A stretch of DNA of 64,000 nucleotides from CAIWHR01 sp963830485 (GCA_963830485.1 CAWHNE010000035.1:62001-126000), one strand, 5' to 3'. Numbered from the stretch's first letter, positions 36,398 through 45,368 are shown. Translations and numbers: made by a program. The notes: a model not told the origin generated them from the letters alone.

Positions 36398-37087
36398 GTG
36401 TCGGCCGCCGCCGGCGCGATCCTCCCCGGCGTGCGCTGGGCGCTCGCGCGCGACCTCCGGCTCGCGCTGCGCTCGCGGGCGGAACTCGCGGTGCAGCTCC
36501 TGTTCTATGTGATCGTGGTTTCGCTCTTTCCGCTCGCGACGACGCCCGAGCGCACGCTGCTCGCCACGATGGGCCCCGGCGTGCTGTGGGTCGCCGCGCT
36601 GCTCGCCTCCCTCCTCTCGCTGCCACGGCTCTTCGCCGCCGACTACGCCGACGGCACGCTCGAGCAGATCGCGCTCTCGCCCTACCCGCTCGAGTCGCTC
36701 GTCACGGGCAAGGTGCTCGCGCACTGGCTCACGACGGGGCTGCCGGTGGTGCTGCTCGCGCCGCTCCTCGGCGTGCAGTATTCGATGGACGGCGAGTCGC
36801 TCGTCGTGCTGTCCCTCGCGCTGCTGCTCGGAACGCCGGTGCTGTCGCTGCTCGGAGCGATCGGCGCGGCGCTGACGCTGGGCTTGCGTGCAGGCAGCAG
36901 CCTCCTCGCTCTCCTCATCCTGCCGCTGTACGTGCCGGTGCTGATCTTCGGCGCGGGCGCCGTCGACGCCGCACGCGCGGGGCTTGGCGTCGCGGCCAAT
37001 CTCTCGCTGCTGGGCGCGGGACTGCTCGTCGCGATCGTCGGTGCGCCGTTCGCGGCCGCCGCCGCCGTGCGGATCGCGCTCGACTGA
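36398..37087 (+). CDS. ccmB: Cytochrome c maturation membrane protein CcmB
   Basis: The 229-residue permease-like subunit of the CcmABCD complex has about six helices. It aligns with the family from WALARDLRLALRSRAEL onward, with FPLATTPERTLLATMGPGVL, WVAALLASLLSLPRLF and DGTLEQIALSP. The start is uncertain. GTG 36398 gives the usual CcmB length and twelve residues before the first conserved Trp. The ATG at 36170, which overlaps the ccmA stop, would add 76 residues encoded by a repeat. I prefer the GTG, although no ribosome site is obvious at either position. The next gene starts five bases after the stop. Confidence 0.85.
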   Translation: MSAAAGAILPGVRWALARDLRLALRSRAELAVQLLFYVIVVSLFPLATTPERTLLATMGPGVLWVAALLASLLSLPRLFAADYADGTLEQIALSPYPLESLVTGKVLAHWLTTGLPVVLLAPLLGVQYSMDGESLVVLSLALLLGTPVLSLLGAIGAALTLGLRAGSSLLALLILPLYVPVLIFGAGAVDAARAGLGVAANLSLLGAGLLVAIVGAPFAAAAAVRIALD

Positions 37088-37092
37088 GTCAT

Positions 37093-37833
37093 ATGCTCGC
37101 CTGGTCCAAATACTCGTCGCCGGCGTCGTTCTATCCGCTCGCGGGCAGGATGATTCCGTGGTTCGCGTGGGCCGCGGCGATCTGCGCGGCGGTCGGGCTC
37201 TACATCGGCTTCGGCATCGCGCCGACCGATTTCCAGCAGGGCGAGGCGTACCGGATCATCTTCATCCACGTGCCGTCCGCGTGGCTGTCGATGTTCCTCT
37301 ACCTCGTGATGGCGTTCTGGGGCGCGCTCTTCCTGGGCTTCAACACGCGACTCTCGGCGATGATGGCGCAGGCGCTCGCCCCGACCGGCGCGCTGATGAC
37401 CTTCGTCGCGCTGTGGACGGGCTCGCTGTGGGGCCGGCCGACGTGGGGCACGTACTGGGCATGGGACGCGCGGATGACCTCCGAGCTGATCCTGCTCTTC
37501 CTCTACCTCGGCATCATCGCGCTCCGGAGCGCGATCGACGACCCGCGCCGCGCCGACCGCGCGTGCGCGGTGCTCTCGCTCGTCGGCGCGATCAACGTGC
37601 CGATCATCTACTACTCGGTCAAGTGGTGGAACACGCTGCACCAAGGCGCGACCGTGAGCCTCACGGCCGCGCCGAAGATGGCAACGATCATGCTGTCGGG
37701 CATGCTGATCATGTCGTTCGCCGCGTGGTTCTACTCGATCGCGGTCGTGCTCGCGCGCGTCCGCACGATCATCGTCGACCGCGAGCGCGGCGCCGCGTGG
37801 ATCGGCGCGCTGCCCGAGGTCGCGCAAAGTTGA
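37093..37833 (+). CDS. ccmC: Cytochrome c maturation heme-handling protein CcmC
   Basis: 246 residues with six membrane helices. CcmC binds heme through the tryptophan-rich WWD loop and two flanking histidines and loads it onto CcmE. The WWD region is seen as TWGTYWAWDARMTSELIL, with histidine ligand candidates in IIFIHVPSAWLSMF and in WWNTLHQGATV. Length and order fit the family. The start ATG at 37093 lies six bases after the ccmB stop codon. It is followed by the very small ccmD. Confidence 0.95.
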   Translation: MLAWSKYSSPASFYPLAGRMIPWFAWAAAICAAVGLYIGFGIAPTDFQQGEAYRIIFIHVPSAWLSMFLYLVMAFWGALFLGFNTRLSAMMAQALAPTGALMTFVALWTGSLWGRPTWGTYWAWDARMTSELILLFLYLGIIALRSAIDDPRRADRACAVLSLVGAINVPIIYYSVKWWNTLHQGATVSLTAAPKMATIMLSGMLIMSFAAWFYSIAVVLARVRTIIVDRERGAAWIGALPEVAQS

Positions 37834-37845
37834 GGGATGCGTCTC

Positions 37846-38007
37846 ATGAGTGAATTCCTGGCAATGGGAGGCTACGGCTTCTACGTCTGGGGCGCCTACG
37901 GCGTCGCGGCGCTCGTCGTCGTCGCCGAGATCCTGTCGGTCCACTCGAAGCGGCGCGCGACGCTCGCCGAGGCGCGCCTCACCGCCCCCGTCGGAGTCAC
38001 GCGATGA
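37846..38007 (+). CDS. ccmD: Heme exporter small subunit CcmD
   Basis: A 53-residue protein. It reads MSEFLAMGGYGFYVWGAYGV, then a single membrane helix (AALVVVAEILSV) and a basic end (HSKRRATLAEARL). The GYGFYVWGAYG pattern and the basic tail are typical of CcmD, which stabilises the CcmABC complex and helps release loaded CcmE. ATG 37846 follows ccmC by 12 bases, and its TGA overlaps the ccmE start as ATGA. Confidence 0.92.
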   Translation: MSEFLAMGGYGFYVWGAYGVAALVVVAEILSVHSKRRATLAEARLTAPVGVTR

Positions 38008-38468
38008 AGCCCCGGCACCGGCGGTTCCTGTGGATCGGCGGCGGCGTCGCCGTGCTCGCGGCCGCGGCGGCGCTCGTGCTGAACGCGTTCCAGTCGAACC
38101 TCGTGTTCTTCTTCACGCCCACGCAGATCGCCGCGAACGAGGCGCCGAAGGGCCGCGCCTTCCGCGTCGGCGGGCTGGTCGAGGAGAAGAGCCTGAAGCG
38201 CGAGGCGGACGGGCTCACGGTTCACTTCAACGTCACCGACACGGGGAAGACGGTTCCCGTCGTCTACAAGGGCATCCTTCCGGACCTCTTCAAGGAAGGC
38301 AAGGGCGTCGTCGCGCAGGGCAAGCTGGAGGGCGACGGCGTCTTCCACGCGACCGAGGTGCTCGCGAAGCACGACGAGAACTACATGCCGCCGGCCGCCG
38401 CCGAAGCGGTCGACAAGGCGCACGCCACCGCGGTGGCCGAGAAGGCCGCGCGCACGCTCAAGCCCTGA
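38004..38468 (+). CDS. ccmE: Periplasmic heme chaperone CcmE
   Basis: 154 residues: a short cytoplasmic basic start, one anchor helix (GGGVAVLAAAAALVLNAF) and a periplasmic OB-fold. The heme is bound covalently by the His of LAKHDENYMPP, with the Tyr four residues later, both conserved. FRVGGLVEEKSLKRE and VYKGILPDLFKEGKGVVA are family strands. It passes heme to CcmF/CcmH. Translation is probably coupled to ccmD through the four-base overlap. Confidence 0.95.
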   Translation: MKPRHRRFLWIGGGVAVLAAAAALVLNAFQSNLVFFFTPTQIAANEAPKGRAFRVGGLVEEKSLKREADGLTVHFNVTDTGKTVPVVYKGILPDLFKEGKGVVAQGKLEGDGVFHATEVLAKHDENYMPPAAAEAVDKAHATAVAEKAARTLKP

Positions 38469-38484
38469 CCCACGAGGTCCACCC

Positions 38485-40452
38485 ATGATTCCCGAGCTCG
38501 GACATTTCTCGCTGATCCTCGCGCTCCTGCTCGCGCTCGTGCAGGGCACGCTGCCGCTGGTCGGCGCCGCGCGCCGCATCCCCGCGTGGATGGCGCTCGC
38601 GCGGCCGGTCGCGCAAGGCCAGTTCCTGTTCGTCGCGGCGGCGTGGGGCTGCCTCGCGTATTCGTTCGTGACGAGCGACTTCTCCGTCCAGAACGTCGCG
38701 ACCAACTCGAACTCGCAGCTTCCCGTCTACTACCGGTTCGCCGCGACGTGGGGCTCGCACGAAGGCTCGATGACGCTGTGGGTGTTCATGCTGTCGATCT
38801 GGACGCTCGCCGTCACGCTCAAGAGCCGCCACCTGCCCGAGGAGATGGTCGCGCGCGTCGTGGGCGTGATGGGGCTCGTCAGCGCCGGGTTCCTGCTCTT
38901 CCTGCTCCTGACGTCGAATCCCTTCGAGCGCGTGTTCCCGGTCCCGGCCGACGGACGCGACTTGAATCCGCTGCTGCAGGACCCCGGCATGGTCGCGCAC
39001 CCGCCGATGCTCTACACGGGCTACGTCGGGTTCTCGGTCGCGTTCGCGTTCGCGATCGCCGCGCTGCTCGGCGGCCGGCTCGACGCGACGTGGGCGCGCT
39101 GGTCGCGGCCGTGGACGACGCTCGCGTGGGGCTTTCTCACGCTCGGCATCATGATCGGCAGCTGGTGGGCGTACTACACACTGGGATGGGGCGGCTGGTG
39201 GTTCTGGGATCCGGTCGAGAACGCGTCGTTCATGCCGTGGCTCGTCGGCACGGCACTCATCCACTCGCTCGCGGTGACCGAGAAGCGCGGCACGTTCAAG
39301 AACTGGACGGTGCTGCTCGCCATCAGCGCGTTCTCGCTGTCGCTCGTCGGCACGTTCCTCGTGCGCTCGGGTGTGCTCACGTCGGTGCACGCGTTCGCGA
39401 CCGATCCGCGCCGCGGCGTGTTCATCCTCGCGTTCCTCGTCATCGTGATCGGCGGCTCGCTGGCGCTCTACGCGGTGCGCGCACCGAAGGTCGGGATCGG
39501 CGGCCGCTTCGCGCTCGTCTCGCGCGAGTCGATGCTGCTCGGGAACAACGTGCTCCTGCTCGCCGCCGCGGGCTCGGTGCTGCTGGGCACGCTCTACCCG
39601 CTCTTCCTCGACGCGCTCAACCTCGGCAAGATCTCGGTGGGCCCGCCGTACTTCGACACGGTCTTCGTCCCGCTGATGACACCGCTCGTGTTCCTCATGG
39701 GCGTGGGCCCGCTGACACGCTGGAAGCAAGCGGAGGTTCCCGACCTCGCGCGACGGCTGCGCTGGGCCGCCGCGGTTGCCGTCGTCACGGCGCTCCTCCT
39801 GCCGCTCGCAACCGGCGAGTGGAAGCCGGGCGTCGCGTTCGGCCTTCTGCTCGCGTTGTGGCTCGTGGCCGCGACCGCCACGGGCATTCGTGAGCGCGTG
39901 CGCGGCGTCAGCGGCTTCGGCGCGAAGTTCCGGCGCCAGCCCCGGAGCTACTGGGGCATGGTCTTGGCTCACCTGGGCATCGCCGCGTTCGTCGTCGGCG
40001 TCACGATGGTCAAGGGCTACGAGACGGAGCGCGACGTCAAGATGAACGTCGGCGACACGGTGACCGTCGCGGGATACGTGTTCCGCTTCGACGGCGTAAC
40101 GCAGCAGCGCGGTCCCAACTACCAGGCTGCACGCGGCAGCGTCAACATCAGTCGCAACGGCGCCTACGTGGAAACGCTCTATCCCGAGAAGCGGATGTAC
40201 AACGCGGGCGGGATGCCGATGACCAATGCGGCCATCGACAGCGGGTTCCTCGGCGACATCTACGTGTCGATGGGCGAACCCGTCGACGGCGGCGCGTGGA
40301 TCATCCGCGTCTACTCGAAGCCGTTCATCACCTGGGTGTGGGGCGGGTTCGTGATGATGGCGATCGGCGGCTTCCTCGCGATCACCGACCGCCGCTACCG
40401 CACCGCAGCGCAGCGCGACGCCTTGGCGCCGCAGGCCGTGGCCGCCCGCTAG
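38485..40452 (+). CDS. ccmF: Cytochrome c heme lyase subunit CcmF
   Basis: 655 residues with about fifteen membrane helices. CcmF joins heme from CcmE to the reduced CXXCH cysteines together with CcmH. The WWD signature is clear (GWGGWWFWDPVENASFMPWL), with heme-ligand histidines in the flanking segments MVAHPPMLYTGYVG and GTALIHSLAV. The C-terminal periplasmic part (YETERDVKMNVGDTVTVAGY) and the last helix match the family. Length is normal. It starts 17 bases after ccmE. Confidence 0.96.
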   Translation: MIPELGHFSLILALLLALVQGTLPLVGAARRIPAWMALARPVAQGQFLFVAAAWGCLAYSFVTSDFSVQNVATNSNSQLPVYYRFAATWGSHEGSMTLWVFMLSIWTLAVTLKSRHLPEEMVARVVGVMGLVSAGFLLFLLLTSNPFERVFPVPADGRDLNPLLQDPGMVAHPPMLYTGYVGFSVAFAFAIAALLGGRLDATWARWSRPWTTLAWGFLTLGIMIGSWWAYYTLGWGGWWFWDPVENASFMPWLVGTALIHSLAVTEKRGTFKNWTVLLAISAFSLSLVGTFLVRSGVLTSVHAFATDPRRGVFILAFLVIVIGGSLALYAVRAPKVGIGGRFALVSRESMLLGNNVLLLAAAGSVLLGTLYPLFLDALNLGKISVGPPYFDTVFVPLMTPLVFLMGVGPLTRWKQAEVPDLARRLRWAAAVAVVTALLLPLATGEWKPGVAFGLLLALWLVAATATGIRERVRGVSGFGAKFRRQPRSYWGMVLAHLGIAAFVVGVTMVKGYETERDVKMNVGDTVTVAGYVFRFDGVTQQRGPNYQAARGSVNISRNGAYVETLYPEKRMYNAGGMPMTNAAIDSGFLGDIYVSMGEPVDGGAWIIRVYSKPFITWVWGGFVMMAIGGFLAITDRRYRTAAQRDALAPQAVAAR

Positions 40453-40473
40453 GGACAGGAACAAGCACAAGCG

Positions 40474-41004
40474 ATGAACCGCAAGCTCCTCATCCCGCTC
40501 GCCGTCTTCATCGTGCTCGCGGGCTTCCTGTTCGCGGGCCTGTGGCGCGACCCGCGCGAGGTGCCCTCGCCGCTGATCGACAAGCCGGCGCCCGCGTTCG
40601 CGCTCGCGCAGCTCCATGCGCCGCAGCAGGCGCTCGGCACAGCGGACATGAAGGGCAAGGTCTGGCTCTTCAACGTCTGGGCGTCGTGGTGCGTGTCGTG
40701 CCGCGAGGAGCACCCGCTGCTGGTCGCGCTGGCGCGCGAAAAGGTCGTCCCGATCATCGGGCTCGACTACAAGGACGAGCCGTCCGCCGGCAAGCGGTGG
40801 CTCGCCGACAACGGCGACCCGTACGATCTCTCGGTGATGGACCGCGATGGCCGCGTCGGCATCGACTACGGCGTCTACGGCGTCCCCGAGACGTTCGTGA
40901 TCGACAAGGCCGGCACGATCCGCTACAAGCAGATCGGCCCGATCACGAAGGAAGCGCTCGAAAAGAAGATCCTGCCGCTGATCCGCGAGTTGCAGAAATC
41001 ATGA
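40474..41004 (+). CDS. ccmG: Thiol:disulfide oxidoreductase CcmG/DsbE
   Basis: 176 residues: an N-terminal anchor helix (LLIPLAVFIVLAGFLFAGLW) and a periplasmic thioredoxin fold. The redox pair is in VWASWCVSCREEHP, and the cis-proline loop is GVYGVPETFVID; both are typical of CcmG/DsbE. It keeps the apocytochrome CXXCH cysteines reduced for heme attachment. Its stop overlaps ccmH. Confidence 0.95.
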   Translation: MNRKLLIPLAVFIVLAGFLFAGLWRDPREVPSPLIDKPAPAFALAQLHAPQQALGTADMKGKVWLFNVWASWCVSCREEHPLLVALAREKVVPIIGLDYKDEPSAGKRWLADNGDPYDLSVMDRDGRVGIDYGVYGVPETFVIDKAGTIRYKQIGPITKEALEKKILPLIRELQKS

Positions 41005-41486
41005 TCCGCGTCGCCGCCCGCCTCTCGCCGCTCCTGTTCGCGCTGTGCGCACTGTGGCCCCTCGCGGCGGCCGCCGCCGATGCGGTGCCGACGGAGATGG
41101 ACCCGGTCAAGGCGGCGCGTGCGGTGAAGCTCTCCGAGAAGCTGCGCTGCCTCGTCTGCCAGAACCAGTCGATCGCCGACTCGAACGCCGAGCTCGCGAA
41201 CGACCTGCGCAGCCAGATCCGCGAGCAGATCGCCGCCGGCAAGAGCGACGACGAGATCGTCACCTACATGGTCAACCGCTACGGCGACTTCGTCCTCTAC
41301 CAGCCGCCGTTCAAGGCCACGACCCTCCTGCTCTGGGCGGGCCCGGCGCTGCTCCTCCTCGGCGGCGCCTTCTTCCTCGCGCGCAACGTGCGGCGGCGGC
41401 AGGGCGACGCGGAGGTCGCGCTGTCCGACGAGGACAAGGTGCGCGCGGAGAGCCTGCTCGCCGGCGACGAGAAGGCAACCAAGTGA
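41001..41486 (+). CDS. ccmH: Cytochrome c maturation protein CcmH
   Basis: 161 residues: a signal peptide (LSPLLFALCALWPLAAAAA), a short helical periplasmic domain with the redox motif LRCLVCQNQSIADSNAELA, then one membrane helix (TTLLLWAGPALLLLGGAFFL). This is the short CcmH form that pairs with a separate CcmI. The start ATG 41001 overlaps the ccmG stop as ATGA. It works in the heme lyase with CcmF. Confidence 0.95.
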   Translation: MIRVAARLSPLLFALCALWPLAAAAADAVPTEMDPVKAARAVKLSEKLRCLVCQNQSIADSNAELANDLRSQIREQIAAGKSDDEIVTYMVNRYGDFVLYQPPFKATTLLLWAGPALLLLGGAFFLARNVRRRQGDAEVALSDEDKVRAESLLAGDEKATK

Positions 41487-42793
41487 TCGCGTTCGTCCTC
41501 ATCGCGGCCCTGATGGTCGCCGCCGCTCTCGCGTGGATCCTCGTGCCCCTGCTCCGGGGCGCAGGAGGCGCCGGTGTCGCCCGCGAGGCGTCCAACGTCG
41601 CGATCCTGCGCGACCAGCTGCGCGAGCTCGACACCGACGTCGCGAACGGCACGATCTCGCGCGAGCAGTACGACCAGGCGCGGCGTGAGCTCGAGCAGCG
41701 CGTGCTGGACGAATCGAAGGCCGCGTCCGGTCCCGCCGCGGCGATGCCGTCGGCCGCGGGGGCGTGGACGGCCGCGATCGTCGCCGGCGCGCTGCCGATC
41801 GCGGCGCTCGTCATCTACGTCGCGCTCGGCAACTTCGACGCGTTCTCGCCGCTCGCGGCGCGCGACGCCGGCGGCGGCGCTTCCGGCGCGCGGCACGAGA
41901 TGACGCCGGAGGAGATCGCGAAGATGACCTCCGAGCTCGCCGCGCGGCTCGAAAAGGATCCCGGTAACGCCGAGGGTTGGAGGATCCTCGCGCGCACTTA
42001 CTACGCGCAGAATCGCTACCCCGAGGCCGTGCAGGCGTTCGAGCGCGCGACGGCGCTCGCGCCGCGCGATGCCGGACTGCTCGCCGACTATGCCGATGCG
42101 CTCGGCGCCGCGCAGGGCGGCACGCTCAAGGGCAAGCCGATGGAGTTGATCGAGCGTGCGCTCGCCGTCGATCCGACACAGTGGAAGGCGCTCGCGCTCG
42201 CCGGCACGTCGGCATTCGACCGCAAGGATTACGCGCAGGCCGTCGCCTATTGGGAGCGGATGAAGGCGACGGTGCCGCCAGGCTCCGCGATCGCGCAGTC
42301 CATCGACTCGAGCATCGCGGAAGCGCGCGAACTGGGCGGCCTGAAACCGGGCGTGCCGTCTGCGACCACGGTGGCGAAAGCGCCCGCGGTGGCGCCCGCG
42401 CCCACCACATCCGCCGCACCGGCCCCGGCAGCGGCGGCAACCGCCTCTGGCAACGGCGTGGCCGGCACCGTGAAGCTATCGCCGTCGCTCGCGGCGAAGG
42501 CCTCGCCCGACGACGTCGTGTTCATCTTCGCGCGACCCGCGCAGGGATCGAAGATGCCGCTCGCGATCCTGAGAAAGCAGGTCCGCGACCTTCCGGCTGT
42601 GTTCGCGCTCGACGACTCGATGGCCATGGCGCCCAATATGGCGCTGTCGAATTTCGGCGAGGTCGTCGTCGGCGCCCGCATCTCGCGCTCCGGCCAGGCG
42701 ATGCCGCAGAGCGGTGACCTCGAGGGCTTGTCGCCGCCGGTGAAGATCGGCGCGCGCAACGTCGCCGTCGTCATCGAGACCACGATCCCCTGA
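41483..42793 (+). CDS. ccmI: Cytochrome c maturation TPR protein CcmI
   Basis: 436 residues from GTG 41483, which overlaps the ccmH stop. Two membrane helices flank a basic loop (LIAALMVAAALAWILVPLL; VAGALPIAALVIYVAL). A periplasmic TPR part of about 150 residues follows (GWRILARTYYAQNRYPEAV), then a Pro/Ala linker and a beta-rich domain (GTVKLSPSLAAKASPDDVV). The TPR part presents apocytochromes to CcmF/CcmH. It closes the ccm operon, about 150 bases before the octaheme nitrite reductase gene. Confidence 0.93.
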   Translation: MIAFVLIAALMVAAALAWILVPLLRGAGGAGVAREASNVAILRDQLRELDTDVANGTISREQYDQARRELEQRVLDESKAASGPAAAMPSAAGAWTAAIVAGALPIAALVIYVALGNFDAFSPLAARDAGGGASGARHEMTPEEIAKMTSELAARLEKDPGNAEGWRILARTYYAQNRYPEAVQAFERATALAPRDAGLLADYADALGAAQGGTLKGKPMELIERALAVDPTQWKALALAGTSAFDRKDYAQAVAYWERMKATVPPGSAIAQSIDSSIAEARELGGLKPGVPSATTVAKAPAVAPAPTTSAAPAPAAAATASGNGVAGTVKLSPSLAAKASPDDVVFIFARPAQGSKMPLAILRKQVRDLPAVFALDDSMAMAPNMALSNFGEVVVGARISRSGQAMPQSGDLEGLSPPVKIGARNVAVVIETTIP

Positions 42794-42840
42794 GGCAAAT
42801 TGCCGCACGCCGGGCGACCGCTCGGCGCGCGCCGCGTTCG

Positions 42841-42854
42841 TTGACACGCGTCAA
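42841..42854 (+). promoter_or_regulatory. FNR/CRP-family palindrome upstream of the octaheme nitrite reductase gene
   Basis: TTGACACGCGTCAA is a perfect palindrome with the TTGAC-N4-GTCAA layout bound by FNR, Anr, Dnr and NnrR-type regulators. Its centre is 96 bases before the ATG. A class II arrangement would place the start of transcription near 42889, with a weak -10 (CACCAT) at 42877-42882. It suggests induction under low oxygen or by nitrogen oxides. Confidence 0.7.
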
Positions 42855-42942
42855 GGCGCCGCAGCCTCCTTCGCGGCACCATCGACCCGTGACGCCTGCG
42901 CGCACCGCGCGTCGTTCCGCGCCCCGACCGAAGGAGATCGTC

Positions 42943-44661
42943 ATGAGCCCGTCCATCGTCCGCGCCCTCGTGCGTGCCATCGTGACCGCCGGATTCGTCG
43001 CGCTGGCCCTCGGCAGCGTGGCACTCGCGCAGGCACCGAAGACCGCAGCCGCAAAGCCTGCGGTGTTCGACGCGTCTGCCTGCCTCGCGTGTCACACGCC
43101 GGTCAAGGCGCTGCACGGCAGCGGCAAGCACAAGGCCGTCGGCTGCAACGCCTGCCACGACGGCACGGCCGAGCACCTTACGGACGCGAAAAAGCGTCCG
43201 GCGACGAAGACGGATCTCGCGACCTGCGGCGGCTGCCACGCGAACCAGTACAAGTCGTACGCGCAGATGGATTGGCAGCGGACGGGACGCTTCGAGAAGA
43301 AGCAGGCGATCGGGCCTGCGCCCGACCCGGCTTACGACCTGCTGATGACGCCGCACGGCTTCACACGCGAGCACAACCTGCCGCGCTCGCACACGTTCGC
43401 GCTGCTCGACCAGTTCGTCGTCGACCGCGCGTTCGGCGGCCGCTTCGGCACGAAGGAAGGCTGGCGCTACCTCGCGGGCAGCGGCGACTTCAGCGTGACG
43501 GACGTCGTCGTCGACCAGTACCCGGACAACACGGACCAGAAGGTGTTCAAGCCCGGCACGGCTGCAGCGGCGAACCCCGTGTGCCTCTCCTGCAAGACGC
43601 AGGACCACATCCTCGAGTGGGCGTACATGGGCGACCCGCAGCCCAACGCGAAGTGGAGCCGGACCTCGAAGGTGGTCGAGCTCGCGAAGGCGTCGAAGCA
43701 CTCGCTGAACTGCATCTTCTGCCACGACCCGCACGCGGCGAAGCCGCGGATCGTCCGCGACGCGCTGATCGAGGTGGTCACGCGCACCGACTTCCCGACC
43801 CTCTATTCGCAGGACGCGCGCAAGACGAAGGTCGACGTCATCGACATGGGGGTGCGCGGCTACACGCGCAAGGTCGGCATGCTCGAGCGCTACGACGGCA
43901 AGCTGCAGTGCGGACAGTGCCACGTCGAGTACAACTGCAACCCGGGCTTCAATCCGACCACCGGCGAAGCGATCGCGATGGCCGACCGGCGGACGAACTT
44001 CTTCCCGTTCGTCGGGCCCGCCGACATCCTGAAGGCCTACGACGCGATCCAGTTCCGCGACTTCCGCAATCAGTTCACCGGCGCCGCGCTGTGGAAGGCG
44101 CAGCACCCCGACGTCGAGACCTACTACGGCTCGAAGCACGAGAAGGCCGGCGTCGACTGTACGTCGTGCCACATGCCGAAGGTGAAGGACGCGAAGACCG
44201 GCAAGTTCTACACGTCGCACTGGCAGACGAACCCGAAGCACTACCTCAAGGAAACGTGCCTCCAGTGCCACTCGCAGTGGAGCGAGACGCAGGCGAAGTA
44301 CGTGATCGAGTCGATGGCCTCGCACTACCAGGGCAAGGTGCGCAACGCCGAGTTCTGGCTCACACAGCTCATCGCGAAGTTCGGCCAGGCGCAGCTCGTG
44401 GGCGTGCCCGAGGATGCGCTCAAGGCGGCGCGTGCGAAGCACGGTGACGCGCACGCCAACTGGGAATGGTGGACGGCCGCGAACGGCGCGTCGTTCCACA
44501 ACCTCGATCTCGCAAAGGAATCGCTCGCGAAATCGGTCGCCGCGTCGCAGGAGGGGATCAAGATCCTCGACGATGCGATCAAGGTGCGACAGGCCTCCGC
44601 CACGCCCGCGCCGGTCGCGCAGGCGTCCCCAGCGCCCGCACCGGCCGCCGCACCGAAATAG
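42943..44661 (+). CDS. Octaheme cytochrome c nitrite reductase (ONR/TvNiR type)
   Basis: 572 residues from ATG 42943 behind AAGGAG (42931-42936). A signal peptide ends in VALAQ. Seven CXXCH sites (CLACH, CNACH, CGGCH, CIFCH, CGQCH, CTSCH, CLQCH) and one CXXCK site as the fourth heme (CLSCK, residues 214-218) match the octaheme nitrite reductases, where the lysine-ligated heme is the catalytic one. CGQCHVEYNC places Tyr330 and Cys332 as in enzymes with a Tyr-Cys crosslink at the active site. These enzymes reduce nitrite to ammonia in the periplasm with six electrons and can also reduce sulfite. It is not pentaheme NrfA, which lacks the three N-terminal hemes. The C-terminal tail is Pro/Ala-rich. 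A TPR gene follows, probably for heme attachment. Confidence 0.92.
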   Translation: MSPSIVRALVRAIVTAGFVALALGSVALAQAPKTAAAKPAVFDASACLACHTPVKALHGSGKHKAVGCNACHDGTAEHLTDAKKRPATKTDLATCGGCHANQYKSYAQMDWQRTGRFEKKQAIGPAPDPAYDLLMTPHGFTREHNLPRSHTFALLDQFVVDRAFGGRFGTKEGWRYLAGSGDFSVTDVVVDQYPDNTDQKVFKPGTAAAANPVCLSCKTQDHILEWAYMGDPQPNAKWSRTSKVVELAKASKHSLNCIFCHDPHAAKPRIVRDALIEVVTRTDFPTLYSQDARKTKVDVIDMGVRGYTRKVGMLERYDGKLQCGQCHVEYNCNPGFNPTTGEAIAMADRRTNFFPFVGPADILKAYDAIQFRDFRNQFTGAALWKAQHPDVETYYGSKHEKAGVDCTSCHMPKVKDAKTGKFYTSHWQTNPKHYLKETCLQCHSQWSETQAKYVIESMASHYQGKVRNAEFWLTQLIAKFGQAQLVGVPEDALKAARAKHGDAHANWEWWTAANGASFHNLDLAKESLAKSVAASQEGIKILDDAIKVRQASATPAPVAQASPAPAPAAAPK

Positions 44662-44670
44662 CGGGCGGTT

Positions 44671-44697
44671 GGGCGAGGCCGCGGCCTCGCCCTTTTT
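44671..44697 (+). terminator. Rho-independent terminator after the octaheme nitrite reductase
   Basis: GGGCGAGGCC (44671-44680) pairs perfectly with GGCCTCGCCC (44683-44692), followed by five T. It lies ten bases after the stop codon. Confidence 0.9.
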
Positions 44698-44736
44698 CGT
44701 GTCGCTGCGGCGATAATGGAGGCGGAAGGTCGATCC

Positions 44737-45354
44737 ATGACGCTGCTCGCACCCGCGCGGCTCCTCATCACCCTCGCCGCGGCCGTCGCCGGCATCGTCG
44801 CGATGGGCATCGGCCTCGTCGCGCAGTTCGGCGAAGAACGCGCAGCACCCTCGGATGGCGGCGCGGCAGTTGCCACGTCCGGGGCGCCGGCGCGCGCCGA
44901 TCTCGTCCGGCATCTCGAGCGAGCCCCCGGCGATGGCCGGAGCTGGGTGCTGCTCGCGCGCATGGACTTCGACACGGATCGTTTCACGGACGCGGCGACC
45001 GCGTACGAACGTGCGCTCGCGTCCGGGCACAAGATCACCGCCGACCCGGCGATCTGGTGCGAGTACGCCGATGCGCTCGGCATGGCCCAGGGCGGATCGC
45101 TCGCGGGCAAGCCGCGCGAGCTCGTCATGCGTGCGCTCGCGCGGAATCCCGCGCATCCCAAAGCGCTGGAGATGGCGGGCAGCGCCGCCTTCGAGGCAGG
45201 TGAGTACGGGTCCGCCGCGGGCTACTGGCGGGAACTTCTCGCGCTGCTGCCGCAAGGCTCGCGCGAACGCGCCGAGCTCGGAGCCGCGATCCGGCGCGCC
45301 GAGGAACGCGCACAATTCCCGGCGACGGCAGACGCGCGCGTGGCGCCCCGCTAA
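44737..45354 (+). CDS. TPR protein of the CcmI/NrfG type
   Basis: 205 residues: an N-terminal helix (LLITLAAAVAGIVAMGIGLV) and about three TPR units (SWVLLARMDFDTDRFTDAA, WCEYADALGMAQGGSLAGKP, ALEMAGSAAFEAGEYGSAAG). The second unit is nearly the same as one in CcmI (ADALGAAQGGTLKGKP), so it looks like a CcmI TPR paralogue. In the nrf system a separate TPR protein (NrfG) directs the CXXCK site to its lyase; a similar role for the neighbouring reductase is inferred. ATG 44737 has GGAAGG seven bases upstream; an ATG at 44716 is less likely. The terminator in between means it may have its own promoter. Confidence 0.75.
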   Translation: MTLLAPARLLITLAAAVAGIVAMGIGLVAQFGEERAAPSDGGAAVATSGAPARADLVRHLERAPGDGRSWVLLARMDFDTDRFTDAATAYERALASGHKITADPAIWCEYADALGMAQGGSLAGKPRELVMRALARNPAHPKALEMAGSAAFEAGEYGSAAGYWRELLALLPQGSRERAELGAAIRRAEERAQFPATADARVAPR

Positions 45355-45368
45355 GAAGCGACCGGCAT

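Noticed and set aside
36170..37087. ccmB starting at ATG 36170
   Set aside because: It would add 76 residues encoded by a dispersed repeat and make the protein far longer than the family.
38458..40713. A 751-codon open frame antisense to ccmF
   Set aside because: High-GC antisense shadow of a well-recognised gene.
42943..44661. Pentaheme NrfA or hydroxylamine oxidoreductase
   Set aside because: There are eight heme sites with CXXCK as the fourth, which fits ONR; HAO-type enzymes use CXXCH at all sites with a different Tyr crosslink.
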